Origin: an uncultured Alphaproteobacteria bacterium
GTDB lineage: Bacteria > Pseudomonadota > Alphaproteobacteria > Rhodobacterales > Rhodobacteraceae
DNA: 53,279 bases
Assembly (NCBI GenBank): GCA_902596985.1
Contig: CACJWR010000010.1
Span: 1-53,279 of the forward strand
Direction: 5' to 3'
Of the stretch, positions 25,582-33,620 are shown in pieces. The stretch's first letter is position 1. The number at the start of each line of letters is the position of its first letter. Made by a program: the position numbers and the translations under genes. The notes below the pieces were generated by a model that saw only the letters and a list, made by a program, of their open reading frames with translations, did not search any database and was not told the origin of the DNA.

Positions 25582-26397
25582 ATGGAGCAATCACTTAATG
25601 ATATTATTCCAGGCTTAGGCCTGCAGAATATTATGGAGCTCTTGCTTGCATTTTTTCTAACCAGTATCAGGCTAAGTGCATTCATTATTGCCTCCCCTCT
25701 TTTTAGCGCGCGTTTTATTATGCTGAGAGTGAGAATTATAATTGCATTTGTAATATCTATAATAGTTTTTTCAATTCACCCGCTCGAGCTTGATACACAG
25801 ATACTGACCTCTGCATATGGTATCGCTGTTATTTTCAAAGAGATAGCTATCGGAGTCACCGCGGGCTTAATACTTTCGATTATGTTTTCTGCTGCCTCTT
25901 TAGCAGGAGAAAAAATAGCAACTAGTGCTGGTTTAAGTTATGCTGCCCAAGTTGATCCCGTTTCTGGAGTGCAAACCCCTGTCGTAAGCCAAATTCTATA
26001 CCTGTTCCTAATAATGATTTTTTTGACAGTTGATGGTCATCTGATTGCACTGCGGATAATAATAGAGAGTTATCAGCTAATACCCATAGGAACTCTTCCA
26101 GTACCCTCAGCATTGATTGATGGCGGAATGGCTGCTTCCGGCTCAATGTTCTTAAACGCTTCCATAATTATGTTGCCGGTTGTACTAGTTGTATTGCTTA
26201 TCAATGTTGCAATTGGAATAATTACTCGATCGGCTCCACAACTGAACTTATTTTCTTTTGGTTTTCCAATAACAATGCTCGGTACTTTTATTGTTTTATA
26301 CCTTTCAATAAGTAACTTAGGGTTTGCTTTTTCCGACTTGATTGATTCCTCTCTAGATCATTTAATGACAACAATTGAAAGTCTGAAAAATGGCTGA
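25582..26397 (+). CDS. fliR: Flagellar export gate protein FliR
   Basis: 271 residues, six to seven hydrophobic segments. IRLSAFIIASPLFSARFIMLRVRI, FKEIAIGVTAGLILS and QLNLFSFGFPITM are conserved FliR features. It starts 3 bases after fliQ and overlaps flhB by 8 bases. Confidence 0.96.
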   Translation: MEQSLNDIIPGLGLQNIMELLLAFFLTSIRLSAFIIASPLFSARFIMLRVRIIIAFVISIIVFSIHPLELDTQILTSAYGIAVIFKEIAIGVTAGLILSIMFSAASLAGEKIATSAGLSYAAQVDPVSGVQTPVVSQILYLFLIMIFLTVDGHLIALRIIIESYQLIPIGTLPVPSALIDGGMAASGSMFLNASIIMLPVVLVVLLINVAIGIITRSAPQLNLFSFGFPITMLGTFIVLYLSISNLGFAFSDLIDSSLDHLMTTIESLKNG

Positions 26398-27544
26398 AGA
26401 AAACCAGGATGGCCAAGAGAAAACCGAGGAACCTTCCCAACGTAAAATTGATAAGTATAAAGAAGATGGTAAGGTATTAAATTCCAAAGAAATGTTTGTT
26501 TTTACGGGAATAGCTGGTGCCTTCTTGCTTATGTATGCCCTTTCATTCAGTTTCCGAGCGCTTTTATTTGAATGGGGAGATCTTTTTGTTTTGTCTGGCA
26601 ATGATAAACTTGAAGACTTACCTGCTACAAAGTCTCTACAGGCACTAATCTTTATAACGAAAATTAGTTTATTAGTCGGAATTCCGATGTTGATCATCGT
26701 TTTGGCGACACAATTTGCCGTTGGTGGAATAAATTTCGCTCCAAAAGCGCTTGCCTTTAAGTCTAACAGAATCAATCCCCTTAGTGGCTTCAAACGTATG
26801 TTTTCTTTGAAAAGCTTGGTTGAGCTTGGTAAAGCTTTATTGAAAGTTGGTTCCTTATTTGCGAGCGCTATAGGGGTTATATACTACTTACTCCCTCAAA
26901 TGTTACGCATTACTGATGGAAGCTTAAAATCAGGGCTAGAACTTACTCGATCTTCTTTTCCTCTTTTGATAGGAGCTTTGTTGGTTTGCCTAATGATTAT
27001 AGCTGCTTTGGACTATTTTTATCAGAGATATGAGCATATTAAGTCTCTCAGGATGACCAAGCAAGAAGTCAAAGATGAATATAAACAAACCGAAGGGTCC
27101 CCTGAAGTTAGAGCAAAAATAAGAAGGCTCCAAATGGAAAGTGCAACAAAATCGGCTAAGCAACAAGAGGCCTTGCAAAACATGGGTGAAGCTACGGCAA
27201 TTATTACAAACCCAACTCATTTTGCCATAGCTCTTAAATACGATGTGGGTCAAGTGGGTGCCCCTAAAATTATTGCAATGGGCAAAGGACTTATAGCAAA
27301 AAGGATTATGGAAATAGGAATTGAAAAGAATATAACAAGTTTTAGAAGCCCCCTTCTCGCAAGAGCACTATTTTTCACAGGTGAAATCGGAGAGGAAATA
27401 TCTGAAAAGCTTTACAATGCAGTAGCTGTGGCACTAGCATATGTCTATAAATTAGATAGAGGGGAAGATTTAGATGCCCCAGATATTGATGTTCCTGAGG
27501 ATTTAAGATTCAATGAAAATGGAACAATTTTGAAGGAGAATTAA
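26390..27544 (+). CDS. flhB: Flagellar export switch protein FlhB
   Basis: 384 residues. The N-terminus QEKTEEPSQRKIDKYKEDG is typical, followed by four membrane helices. The autocleavage site is intact as NPTH in TAIITNPTHFAIALKYD, near residue 270. FlhB controls the switch of export substrate with FliK. The C-terminus is somewhat extended (DLDAPDIDVPEDLRFNENG). It is followed one base later by a run of four unknown genes. Confidence 0.97.
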   Translation: MAEENQDGQEKTEEPSQRKIDKYKEDGKVLNSKEMFVFTGIAGAFLLMYALSFSFRALLFEWGDLFVLSGNDKLEDLPATKSLQALIFITKISLLVGIPMLIIVLATQFAVGGINFAPKALAFKSNRINPLSGFKRMFSLKSLVELGKALLKVGSLFASAIGVIYYLLPQMLRITDGSLKSGLELTRSSFPLLIGALLVCLMIIAALDYFYQRYEHIKSLRMTKQEVKDEYKQTEGSPEVRAKIRRLQMESATKSAKQQEALQNMGEATAIITNPTHFAIALKYDVGQVGAPKIIAMGKGLIAKRIMEIGIEKNITSFRSPLLARALFFTGEIGEEISEKLYNAVAVALAYVYKLDRGEDLDAPDIDVPEDLRFNENGTILKEN

Positions 27545-27545
27545 T

Positions 27546-27773
27546 ATGCCTAGACGAAGTCATGAATCTCTTGGAGACTATATAAGTTCAGCTTGTTTTG
27601 GAGGAGTTGCCTTTCTTTCTCTATTAAATGGGCTAGAAGCTTTTTATTCTGGTAACGTTTTACGAGCAATATCCATCTGGTTTGTTTCTTTCTTGTTGTG
27701 CCTTGCAGTTTTTAGATATGCAATAGCCAGACTTTTCGACTCTATTGCGGCTAAAAAGAACAAAAAGTTATGA
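27546..27773 (+). CDS. Small membrane protein of unknown function (post-flhB module 1)
   Basis: 75 residues, two predicted membrane helices (about 16-36 and 42-62) between basic ends (MPRRSH at the start, AAKKNKKL at the end). It is not recognised. The gene starts 1 base after flhB and overlaps the next gene by 4 bases (ATGA), so it is translationally coupled within the fliO-flhB unit. Co-expression with the export gate suggests a flagellar or envelope role; nothing more can be read. Confidence 0.7.
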   Translation: MPRRSHESLGDYISSACFGGVAFLSLLNGLEAFYSGNVLRAISIWFVSFLLCLAVFRYAIARLFDSIAAKKNKKL

Positions 27774-27964
27774 TGACTTGTAATCAATGTATCCATTTGT
27801 TTATAACACACGATCCTAGAAGAAGATGGGGGTGCAGAAAATTTGGATTCAAATCATCAAAAATTCCTTATCAGGAGGTTGTAGCAACAACTGGCATGAA
27901 ATGTGCTTATTACAAACAAAGAGTTATAGTAAAAAAAATTGAATCTCGTAGGAGGTCACCTTAA
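27770..27964 (+). CDS. Small four-cysteine protein of unknown function (post-flhB module 2)
   Basis: 64 residues with cysteines at positions 4, 7, 22 and 45. CNQC near the N-terminus plus two later cysteines could hold a zinc ion or an iron-sulfur cluster. The rest is basic, ending KKIESRRRSP. There is no membrane segment or signal peptide. It overlaps the previous gene by 4 bases and the next by 1 base (TAATG). Its family is not recognised. Confidence 0.7.
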   Translation: MMTCNQCIHLFITHDPRRRWGCRKFGFKSSKIPYQEVVATTGMKCAYYKQRVIVKKIESRRRSP

Positions 27965-28713
27965 TGAGTTCAGATCTAAGTACCATCGAAGAAAGTATAA
28001 AAATCGCCTTGGATGCAGCGGATGCGGCGACTGACGTAACCTCTGAATATAATAAAGTTAAAAGAGAGCATAAAAAACTGGAGACACAAGTGAAGCAAAT
28101 ACATCGTTATACTACAATAATTTTTGGAAGCTCTATGATTGCTGCAATCGTAGCCATGATATTTTCATCAGTGCTCTATTTCCGCTCAATGTCAGACTTA
28201 GGTGTGATGACTACTACGAACAGAGAAGCTCTAGTGATTTTTGCCGAGAATGTTGATGATTTAAAAGATAATGTTAAAGCTTTATCGGTAGCGATGGAAA
28301 GTCAGGTGGCTCTTGAAAAGCAGAACGCAAAATTAGTTGAAGAATTATCCTCTCTAAGAAAAGAAATTTCTGTTGCGACAAATGCACTTGCTAGTAGAGT
28401 TCTCGAGCAAAATAAAGGGTTGCAGGAGGTGATGACTAAAAACACCGAGCAAGCAGTTAATATATTTGCCCAAAATGTTGCACAAACCTTTGAGAAAAGG
28501 TTAAGTGAACTAAATAAAGGAATTGATGCTTATCAAAATCAGCTACTAGCAGCGTTAAAAGAAATTAACTCTTCCAACACTGATAATATTGTCATGGAGG
28601 AAATATCTAAATCCCAAAACCAGCTTACCGAAGAAATTAGATCTCTATATAAGAAAAATGAAGAGATATTTAGCAAAATCAAAAGCTCCGATGGCCTAAT
28701 AAAGTTTCCATAA
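27964..28713 (+). CDS. Single-span membrane protein with long coiled coil (post-flhB module 3)
   Basis: 249 residues. A helical cytoplasmic N-terminus (1-48) and one membrane helix (about 50-73, TIIFGSSMIAAIVAMIFSSV) precede about 170 residues of coiled coil (VALEKQNAKLVEELSSLRKE and onward). The positive-inside rule places the coiled coil in the periplasm. Methyl-accepting-type signatures are absent. The ribosome site AGGAGGT is strong. The protein is not recognised; a scaffold or adaptor at the basal body is an inference from context. Confidence 0.72.
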   Translation: MSSDLSTIEESIKIALDAADAATDVTSEYNKVKREHKKLETQVKQIHRYTTIIFGSSMIAAIVAMIFSSVLYFRSMSDLGVMTTTNREALVIFAENVDDLKDNVKALSVAMESQVALEKQNAKLVEELSSLRKEISVATNALASRVLEQNKGLQEVMTKNTEQAVNIFAQNVAQTFEKRLSELNKGIDAYQNQLLAALKEINSSNTDNIVMEEISKSQNQLTEEIRSLYKKNEEIFSKIKSSDGLIKFP

Positions 28714-28733
28714 GTTCAAGAAATCAAAAAAGC

Positions 28734-29600
28734 ATGCAAGATTCAGACAACTATCAAGCCGAAAGCCAAAATGGCGGGAATACTTATTCGGAGATCCCCA
28801 ACGAAAATTTCAATGAATTGGGGGAAAGCACTTCTGACGAAGTTAAACTGCAAAACTTCTTAAAATTGAAAGAACATGGACAATCTTCTAGAACTAGAGC
28901 TTTGAGGTTAAGAGAAAATGACGTCGTAGTTGCGATTGATGGTATTAGCTATCACGATAGTATAGACAACATGGTTGATCTTTTATCAAGTGGAGAAGAG
29001 AGCGATATGTGGCTCTTGACAATCTGGAGAAATGGGAAGTTTTTTGAAATATTTTCCAGAGGTCCTCTAGGTGGCATTTTTGAATTCACTCGCCCCGAAG
29101 AGTCCCAAATGATAATGGAATTATTTCAAAAAAGGGAAATAGGTGAAAAAGAGGACTACCGTATTTTTGAAGCACTCAGAGACGTAAAAAGAGTAGTGGA
29201 TGTATACGACACCACTCATAGTCAGATAGCAGTTATTTTACCTCCCGTATGGTTATTACAGCAAAAGATGTGGGAACCATTACTAGCTATACTATGTGTT
29301 TATCTTATCACCTTCAGTGTAAATATATTTCTATTTATTTTAGCAGTAATACTAGTTGCTCTATACCTTAGGAAAGGCCAAGTTATTCTTAGAAGAAGCT
29401 ACGGCATGTTTCAAGACAGGCAAGTATGGGCGATAGTTGCTGCTAGGTCAGATAAAGAAGCTCAGGAGATGTGTCGTGGTCTTGATGAAAAAGTTAACTT
29501 TATTAATGCCCTTGTAAAACCTTATAAAAAGGAAGTTCCTAAACCTAGGAAAAAGAATAAATCTGGCAACGTTATGAAAGCTATGCAGCAATTTACATAG
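28734..29600 (+). CDS. Membrane protein with PDZ-like domain (post-flhB module 4)
   Basis: 288 residues. An Asn/Glu/Ser-rich N-terminus (1-50) precedes a PDZ-like fold at about 55-112: ALRLRENDVVVAIDGISYHD looks like the ligand-groove strand, then MWLLTIWRNGKFFEI. A hydrophobic hairpin of one or two helices lies at about 182-212, and a basic cytoplasmic tail follows (EVPKPRKKNKSG). No protease catalytic residues are seen. It follows module 3 by 20 bases and is the last gene of the unit. Function unknown; PDZ assignment is by eye. Confidence 0.68.
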   Translation: MQDSDNYQAESQNGGNTYSEIPNENFNELGESTSDEVKLQNFLKLKEHGQSSRTRALRLRENDVVVAIDGISYHDSIDNMVDLLSSGEESDMWLLTIWRNGKFFEIFSRGPLGGIFEFTRPEESQMIMELFQKREIGEKEDYRIFEALRDVKRVVDVYDTTHSQIAVILPPVWLLQQKMWEPLLAILCVYLITFSVNIFLFILAVILVALYLRKGQVILRRSYGMFQDRQVWAIVAARSDKEAQEMCRGLDEKVNFINALVKPYKKEVPKPRKKNKSGNVMKAMQQFT

Positions 29601-30575
29601 GTACCAGCTGTCCACATTTAGTATAGCTAGGAAACGCTACAGTATCTTTTCTGCACCATAGACAATTTGAGATTCTCTAAATTTTGTGGTGCTGACAACT
29701 TTAAAGGCGTATTATCTTATAGAAAAATAAGAACTGATAGCTATCGCGGGTTAAATCCAATTTTCTTTACTCAACTAAACTAAAAAATTTATAGTAAACG
29801 AGTACAAATCAGTTTTTGCTAATTAGGACTGCTCTTCATACTGTCTGGATTAAATTTTCGAGAGAAATGCAACTATTTGAGGAGAATATATTTAGCTTGC
29901 AGCGTGTATAAAGCTGAATAATACATGATAAGAAAAATAATAAGTCAAGGTATTTGGAAAAGGTTTTGAGAATAGACATGGAAATATACCTAACCAAAGT
30001 CCATTTTATAATTGGTATTCTAAAGCCAAAAATATAAAATATTAGCTGTGGTGATTTGGAATAACTAATTAGTCTACGGTGCAACTCTTCATAATTTGTT
30101 AATTACCGAGCTCGAAGCCAGCTAACCATCGGTTAAATTCAATAATTCCCAAATTCTATTAATGTTGAGCCTTAGCCATTACTCCTCTAGGAGTGGGAAA
30201 GCTTTTTAAAAATGAAAATCACGCAGATTTCTACATGGGCTCCTTATACAGGAGTCTTAAAGCATCTGAGCGGGTTGTCTCGGTGGAAATTAACTTATAA
30301 GTTTAATAAAGGCAAAGCAAGATGCCTGAATTAATATGGCCTAATATTTTCTATCTCTGTCTCATCAGCAACTCTGTCGAGTGATGTTTGCAACTTTACT
30401 ATCAGATGAAAACTTACATTAATTTAAATGGGCTCGATTGAGAAGTTTAATATACACATAAATAGATCGTCCATATATCAGTGGTGGAGCGAAGCTGATG
30501 TCTCAGATTTCTATCAAATTTTAAATGGCTTAGTTGAAAGCACATATGTGTCGCAGAGAATAACTTACTGTAAGA
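29601..30575. other. Gene-free kilobase between the flagellar unit and motB
   Basis: No convincing gene in 975 bp, unusual in this dense window. Short open stretches exist: a 40-codon frame at 30212-30334 starting MKITQISTWAPYTG, which loosely recalls the first strand of GT4-type glycosyltransferases, and 38 open codons at about 29668-29782. Both lack ribosome sites. Small hairpins ACTCC/GGAGT (30181-30194) and CTCC/GGAG (about 30240-30254) are visible. It may be decayed coding sequence. Confidence 0.45.
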
Positions 30576-31736
30576 TCAAAAATTTATTTCGATTTCAATT
30601 CTTCTATTTTTTTCTCGTCCTGCAGCGGTATCATTCGAGTCTACTGGCTTTGACTCACCAAAACTTACAGCCTTCATTCTATCCGTGCTAATATTACCTG
30701 CTTTCTCAAGCTCTTGCACGACACTAGACGCTCGAGCTGCTGCTAGATCCCAGTTATCTCTGAAGTTACCACCAAACATTAATGGAACATTATCAGTATG
30801 ACCCGACACAGTTATTGTACCAGTATCCCCTACCCCTTTGTCTGCGATTTTAGCCATTATCTGTCGAGCCTGGGACGTTAATTCTGCTGATCCCGATGAA
30901 AAAGCTCCCCCAGATCCAACGGTAACAAAGACTTTGCCATTTTTTCTTTCTACACTAACCAAACCTTTATCAATTTCATTTTTTAAAGCGACTTCAAGTT
31001 CATTAGCAGCTTGATTAGCTGAAGCTTCTTTCGCTGATTTATCATTGTCATTTACTCCTGCGCCAGAATCTTTTGATGATCCTCTTGTTTCGCCATCTGC
31101 TTCCGTTTGGGCCAGGGATGCAAGCTCCTTTAATTTTTCTTCGAGCCCACCAAAAAGCACCTCTTGATCGGTATTTCCAGTTTTATTCTTAGCCTCTTCA
31201 ATAGCTTCCAAAGTCTCTTGTATCAACTTGGGCAGATCTTTTGCTGCTGTGTCTTGATCACCGATTTCCACTTTTACAGCTTCTCCAATCGCTTCGACTT
31301 TAATTTCTCCCTTATCAACAGCCTCTTGAAGGGCTTCAACTAGTTCTTTAGCACTTTTGTCCTTCTCTCCTCCCTCATCCTCTTCCGTTTTCACTTCAAG
31401 TTCTTTTTTCTCTAGATTAGTGGTCTGCTGCGTCATTTGCTTAGTAACTGATGGACTAGGGGAAGGGCTAAAGTTTAAAGATAATACCGTCGTCCCCTTT
31501 GGTTGTTCTACTACAGGCACCAATCTCTGAACACCAAATGCGTTCTTTAATGAACCAGATATCTGCTTGAATTTAGGGACGTTAAATTCTGCAAATGAAA
31601 GAATTAGAACAAAAAAGGCCATTAAAAGGGTAGCCATGTCTGCGAAGGTTGCCATCCATGCTGGGGCTCCAACCGGAGGACATTTGGGACATTCCTCTTC
31701 CTCTTCTTCTATCTCTGCTTCTACTTCTTCTGCCAT
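30576..31736 (-). CDS. motB: Flagellar stator protein MotB, PomB-like
   Basis: 386 residues. One membrane helix carries the ion-binding aspartate D33 in FADMATLLMAFFVLILSF. The region after it (AEFNVPKFKQISGSLKNAFGVQ, then PKGTTVL and TKQMTQQTT) follows the layout of Vibrio PomB. The C-terminal OmpA-like peptidoglycan-binding domain includes TITVSGHTDNVPL and AAGREKNRRIEIEI. A long acidic linker (about 100-250) separates the two. It follows motA by 24 bases. Sodium coupling is suggested by PomB resemblance but is not proved by sequence. Confidence 0.94.
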   Translation of the reverse strand: MAEEVEAEIEEEEEECPKCPPVGAPAWMATFADMATLLMAFFVLILSFAEFNVPKFKQISGSLKNAFGVQRLVPVVEQPKGTTVLSLNFSPSPSPSVTKQMTQQTTNLEKKELEVKTEEDEGGEKDKSAKELVEALQEAVDKGEIKVEAIGEAVKVEIGDQDTAAKDLPKLIQETLEAIEEAKNKTGNTDQEVLFGGLEEKLKELASLAQTEADGETRGSSKDSGAGVNDNDKSAKEASANQAANELEVALKNEIDKGLVSVERKNGKVFVTVGSGGAFSSGSAELTSQARQIMAKIADKGVGDTGTITVSGHTDNVPLMFGGNFRDNWDLAAARASSVVQELEKAGNISTDRMKAVSFGESKPVDSNDTAAGREKNRRIEIEINF

Positions 31737-31760
31737 CTTTAGATTTCCTGGAGATTTCTA

Positions 31761-32525
31761 TTATGCGGCGGCTTCAAGTTTCTGTTGTACTGCTGGCGGT
31801 AAATTAGCTACCATCTGATCTTGAATGTTTCTTGGGGATTCCCCTCTAGCTATATTTCTTAAGCCCATAACAACCATTTCCCTGTAAGTAACCTCATACG
31901 CGGTGTAACCTTCTAGAGATGTTATCATCGGCAAAAATAACACGTTTGCTATAAAAGCTCCGTATAGAGTAGTCAAAAGAGCAACAGCCATGGCTGGGCC
32001 AATCGCCTTAGGGTCTGCCATATTTCCTAGCATCAAGACTAGTCCGACTAGTGTACCGATCATACCCATAGCTGGAGCAATATCTATCCATGCTTTTACA
32101 ACATTTTGATTTGACTCATGGCGGGCCTTCATAGCTTTAATTTCTTGATTTAATTGCGTTGTAAGCTTTGCCTCATCTGCTCCATCGACTAGCATCTGTA
32201 ATCCCTTTGAAAAAAACTTATCAGGGACATCTTGACCCTCAAGCGCCATCATTCCATCTTTTCTTGCTATTCCAGCAAGTTCAACCATTTTTGTAACCAA
32301 TTCATCTTGAGGTTTCACAGGTGGAAAGAAAGCCTTTGCCATGACCCCAAAAGAGCCAAGAAATGTTGGCAATGGGCACGTGTACATGACACAAAAGAAA
32401 GTTCCACCAAAAACAATGGCTAATGAAGGAACGTCTATAAAGGGACCTACGCCACCCCCTGAAACCATCGCGTATATAATAAATCCAAGCGCTCCAATTA
32501 ATCCTAGAAGAGAGGCTATATCCAT
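31761..32525 (-). CDS. motA: Flagellar stator protein MotA, PomA-like
   Basis: 254 residues from ATG 32525 with AAGGA six bases before it. Four membrane helices are present; the conserved block IAPAMGMIGTLVGLVLML and DPKAIGPAMAVALLTTLYGA are nearly identical to PomA of Vibrio. MotA/PomA surrounds the two B subunits and pushes FliG. The open frame continues upstream to 32567, but the added residues (basic, soluble) do not fit the family. A sigma-54 site lies upstream. Confidence 0.95.
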   Translation of the reverse strand: MDIASLLGLIGALGFIIYAMVSGGGVGPFIDVPSLAIVFGGTFFCVMYTCPLPTFLGSFGVMAKAFFPPVKPQDELVTKMVELAGIARKDGMMALEGQDVPDKFFSKGLQMLVDGADEAKLTTQLNQEIKAMKARHESNQNVVKAWIDIAPAMGMIGTLVGLVLMLGNMADPKAIGPAMAVALLTTLYGAFIANVLFLPMITSLEGYTAYEVTYREMVVMGLRNIARGESPRNIQDQMVANLPPAVQQKLEAAA

Positions 32526-32574
32526 AGTTTTTCCTTTATGCTCATTATATTTTCTTACCTGCAACAAATATCAT

Positions 32575-32591
32575 TGCAATTATAATACCAA
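32575..32591 (-). promoter_or_regulatory. Sigma-54 promoter of motA-motB
   Basis: The minus strand reads TTGGTATTATAATTGCA, with GG at 32589-32588, GC at 32577-32576 and N10 spacing. Only the C of TTGGCA is changed to T. Predicted transcription start is near 32564, 39 bases before the motA ATG. Confidence 0.62.
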
Positions 32592-32619
32592 AATGAAACT
32601 TATAAAAAACGCAGAAATT

Positions 32620-32636
32620 TTGGCATCAAACTTGTT
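32620..32636 (+). promoter_or_regulatory. Near-match to a sigma-54 promoter before the DUF1566 gene
   Basis: TTGGCATCAAACTTGTT keeps the whole -24 element and the spacing, but the -12 element is TTGT instead of TTGC. It reads away from the motA promoter, toward the ATG at 32682. The altered -12 base makes activity doubtful. Confidence 0.3.
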
Positions 32637-32681
32637 TAACAATATAATAGTGTTAGAAACAAATACAAGAGAACTAAAGCG

Positions 32682-33161
32682 ATGACAAATTTACGACTTA
32701 CAATTTTATGTTTTATTTTAATTTTCACCGGCTCAAACTTGCACGCCAGTGATAGCAGATTTATTGTGAAAGAACACATAGTTGTTGATTTAGAACGTAA
32801 AATTGAGTGGCTAAGGTGCACAGTGGGCCAGCGATGGAACGGCAATGCATGTGAGGGAAAGATCGTCAACCTTTCTTTGAATATGGTTCCAACAGCGTTA
32901 AATATTGCAAATGAACAACTCGGCGGAAAATGGCGATTACCATCGCAGGCAGAACTTAAGTCGATAGTTTGCAAAGAGTGTTCTTCTCCAAAAATAAATG
33001 AGGACATCTTTCCAAATACGGATAATGCCCCTTATTGGACTGGTGACCAAAGCATTTTTAATAGTAAGTTCTATGTAAGTGTTAACTTTCATACTGGTTT
33101 CTCTTTTAATAGGTTTTCTCCAATTAAAGAGCTAGCAGTCAGATTAGTAAGAGACAGATAG
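32682..33161 (+). CDS. Secreted DUF1566 (Lcl C-terminal domain) protein
   Basis: 159 residues. A signal peptide covers 1-22 (ending NLHAS). The DUF1566 pattern is complete: VVDLERKIEWLRC, GGKWRLPSQAEL, APYWTGD and a final VRLVRD. Two cysteine pairs (CTVGQRWNGNAC, CKEC) probably form disulfides. Proteins with this domain are exported and often surface-linked; the molecular function is not established. It is divergent from motA-motB. Confidence 0.8.
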   Translation: MTNLRLTILCFILIFTGSNLHASDSRFIVKEHIVVDLERKIEWLRCTVGQRWNGNACEGKIVNLSLNMVPTALNIANEQLGGKWRLPSQAELKSIVCKECSSPKINEDIFPNTDNAPYWTGDQSIFNSKFYVSVNFHTGFSFNRFSPIKELAVRLVRDR

Positions 33162-33172
33162 TATTATTTCAA

Positions 33173-33415
33173 CTACATTTTCTTTTCGATTTTATCTTTT
33201 TTCCACTGCCAAAGCTTGAACAAGAATAAAAGAAACCCAAGCACCATAATAATTGCTGCTATTAATTCTGTGGAAATGAAATTCAATAAGTAAAGTCTAT
33301 CACTAGCCACTAGTCCTAAAATTATGAGCATTACTGTGGCCAATATAAATGATCTAATCAATCGACACGTAAAACAGGGCCCTTCAGGCGTGTTTTTCTG
33401 CTTTATTCTGAACAT
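33173..33415 (-). CDS. Small hypothetical membrane protein
   Basis: 80 residues from ATG 33415, which has GAGG five bases upstream; a longer frame starts at 33430 but that would overlap the ribosome site. CFTC near residues 14-17 is followed by two membrane helices (about 21-38 and 46-66) and a basic tail (KLWQWKKDKIEKKM). It ends 11 bases from the DUF1566 gene, tail to tail. No family was recognised. Confidence 0.65.
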   Translation of the reverse strand: MFRIKQKNTPEGPCFTCRLIRSFILATVMLIILGLVASDRLYLLNFISTELIAAIIMVLGFLLFLFKLWQWKKDKIEKKM

Positions 33416-33620
33416 TTCTACCTCTTTCATAGGTTAACTTATGCTTTTAATTTTTAATAGTTTTTTTTTGACATACCAATTTTTTATTTTTAACCGGGGT
33501 AATGTAATACTATGTTTTTATTGAATAATTATTTCAAAAAGCTGACATCAAGGCTTGTCAAATTGATTTTTTTGAATTTTGAAAGGAACCTGCTTTCATA
33601 ATCTTACAAGGAGAATTGAA

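Noticed and set aside
29836-30084. 82-codon minus-strand frame in the gene-free kilobase
   Set aside because: It starts at TTG without a ribosome site and is dominated by Ile, Leu, Phe, Ser from AT-rich DNA; no family resemblance.
30428-30691. 87-codon plus-strand frame running into motB
   Set aside because: It overlaps the conserved OmpA-like end of motB on the other strand and has no ribosome site.
33468-33510. TTGACA box upstream of rpoN
   Set aside because: No acceptable -10 element lies 16-18 bases after it, so no promoter was called.
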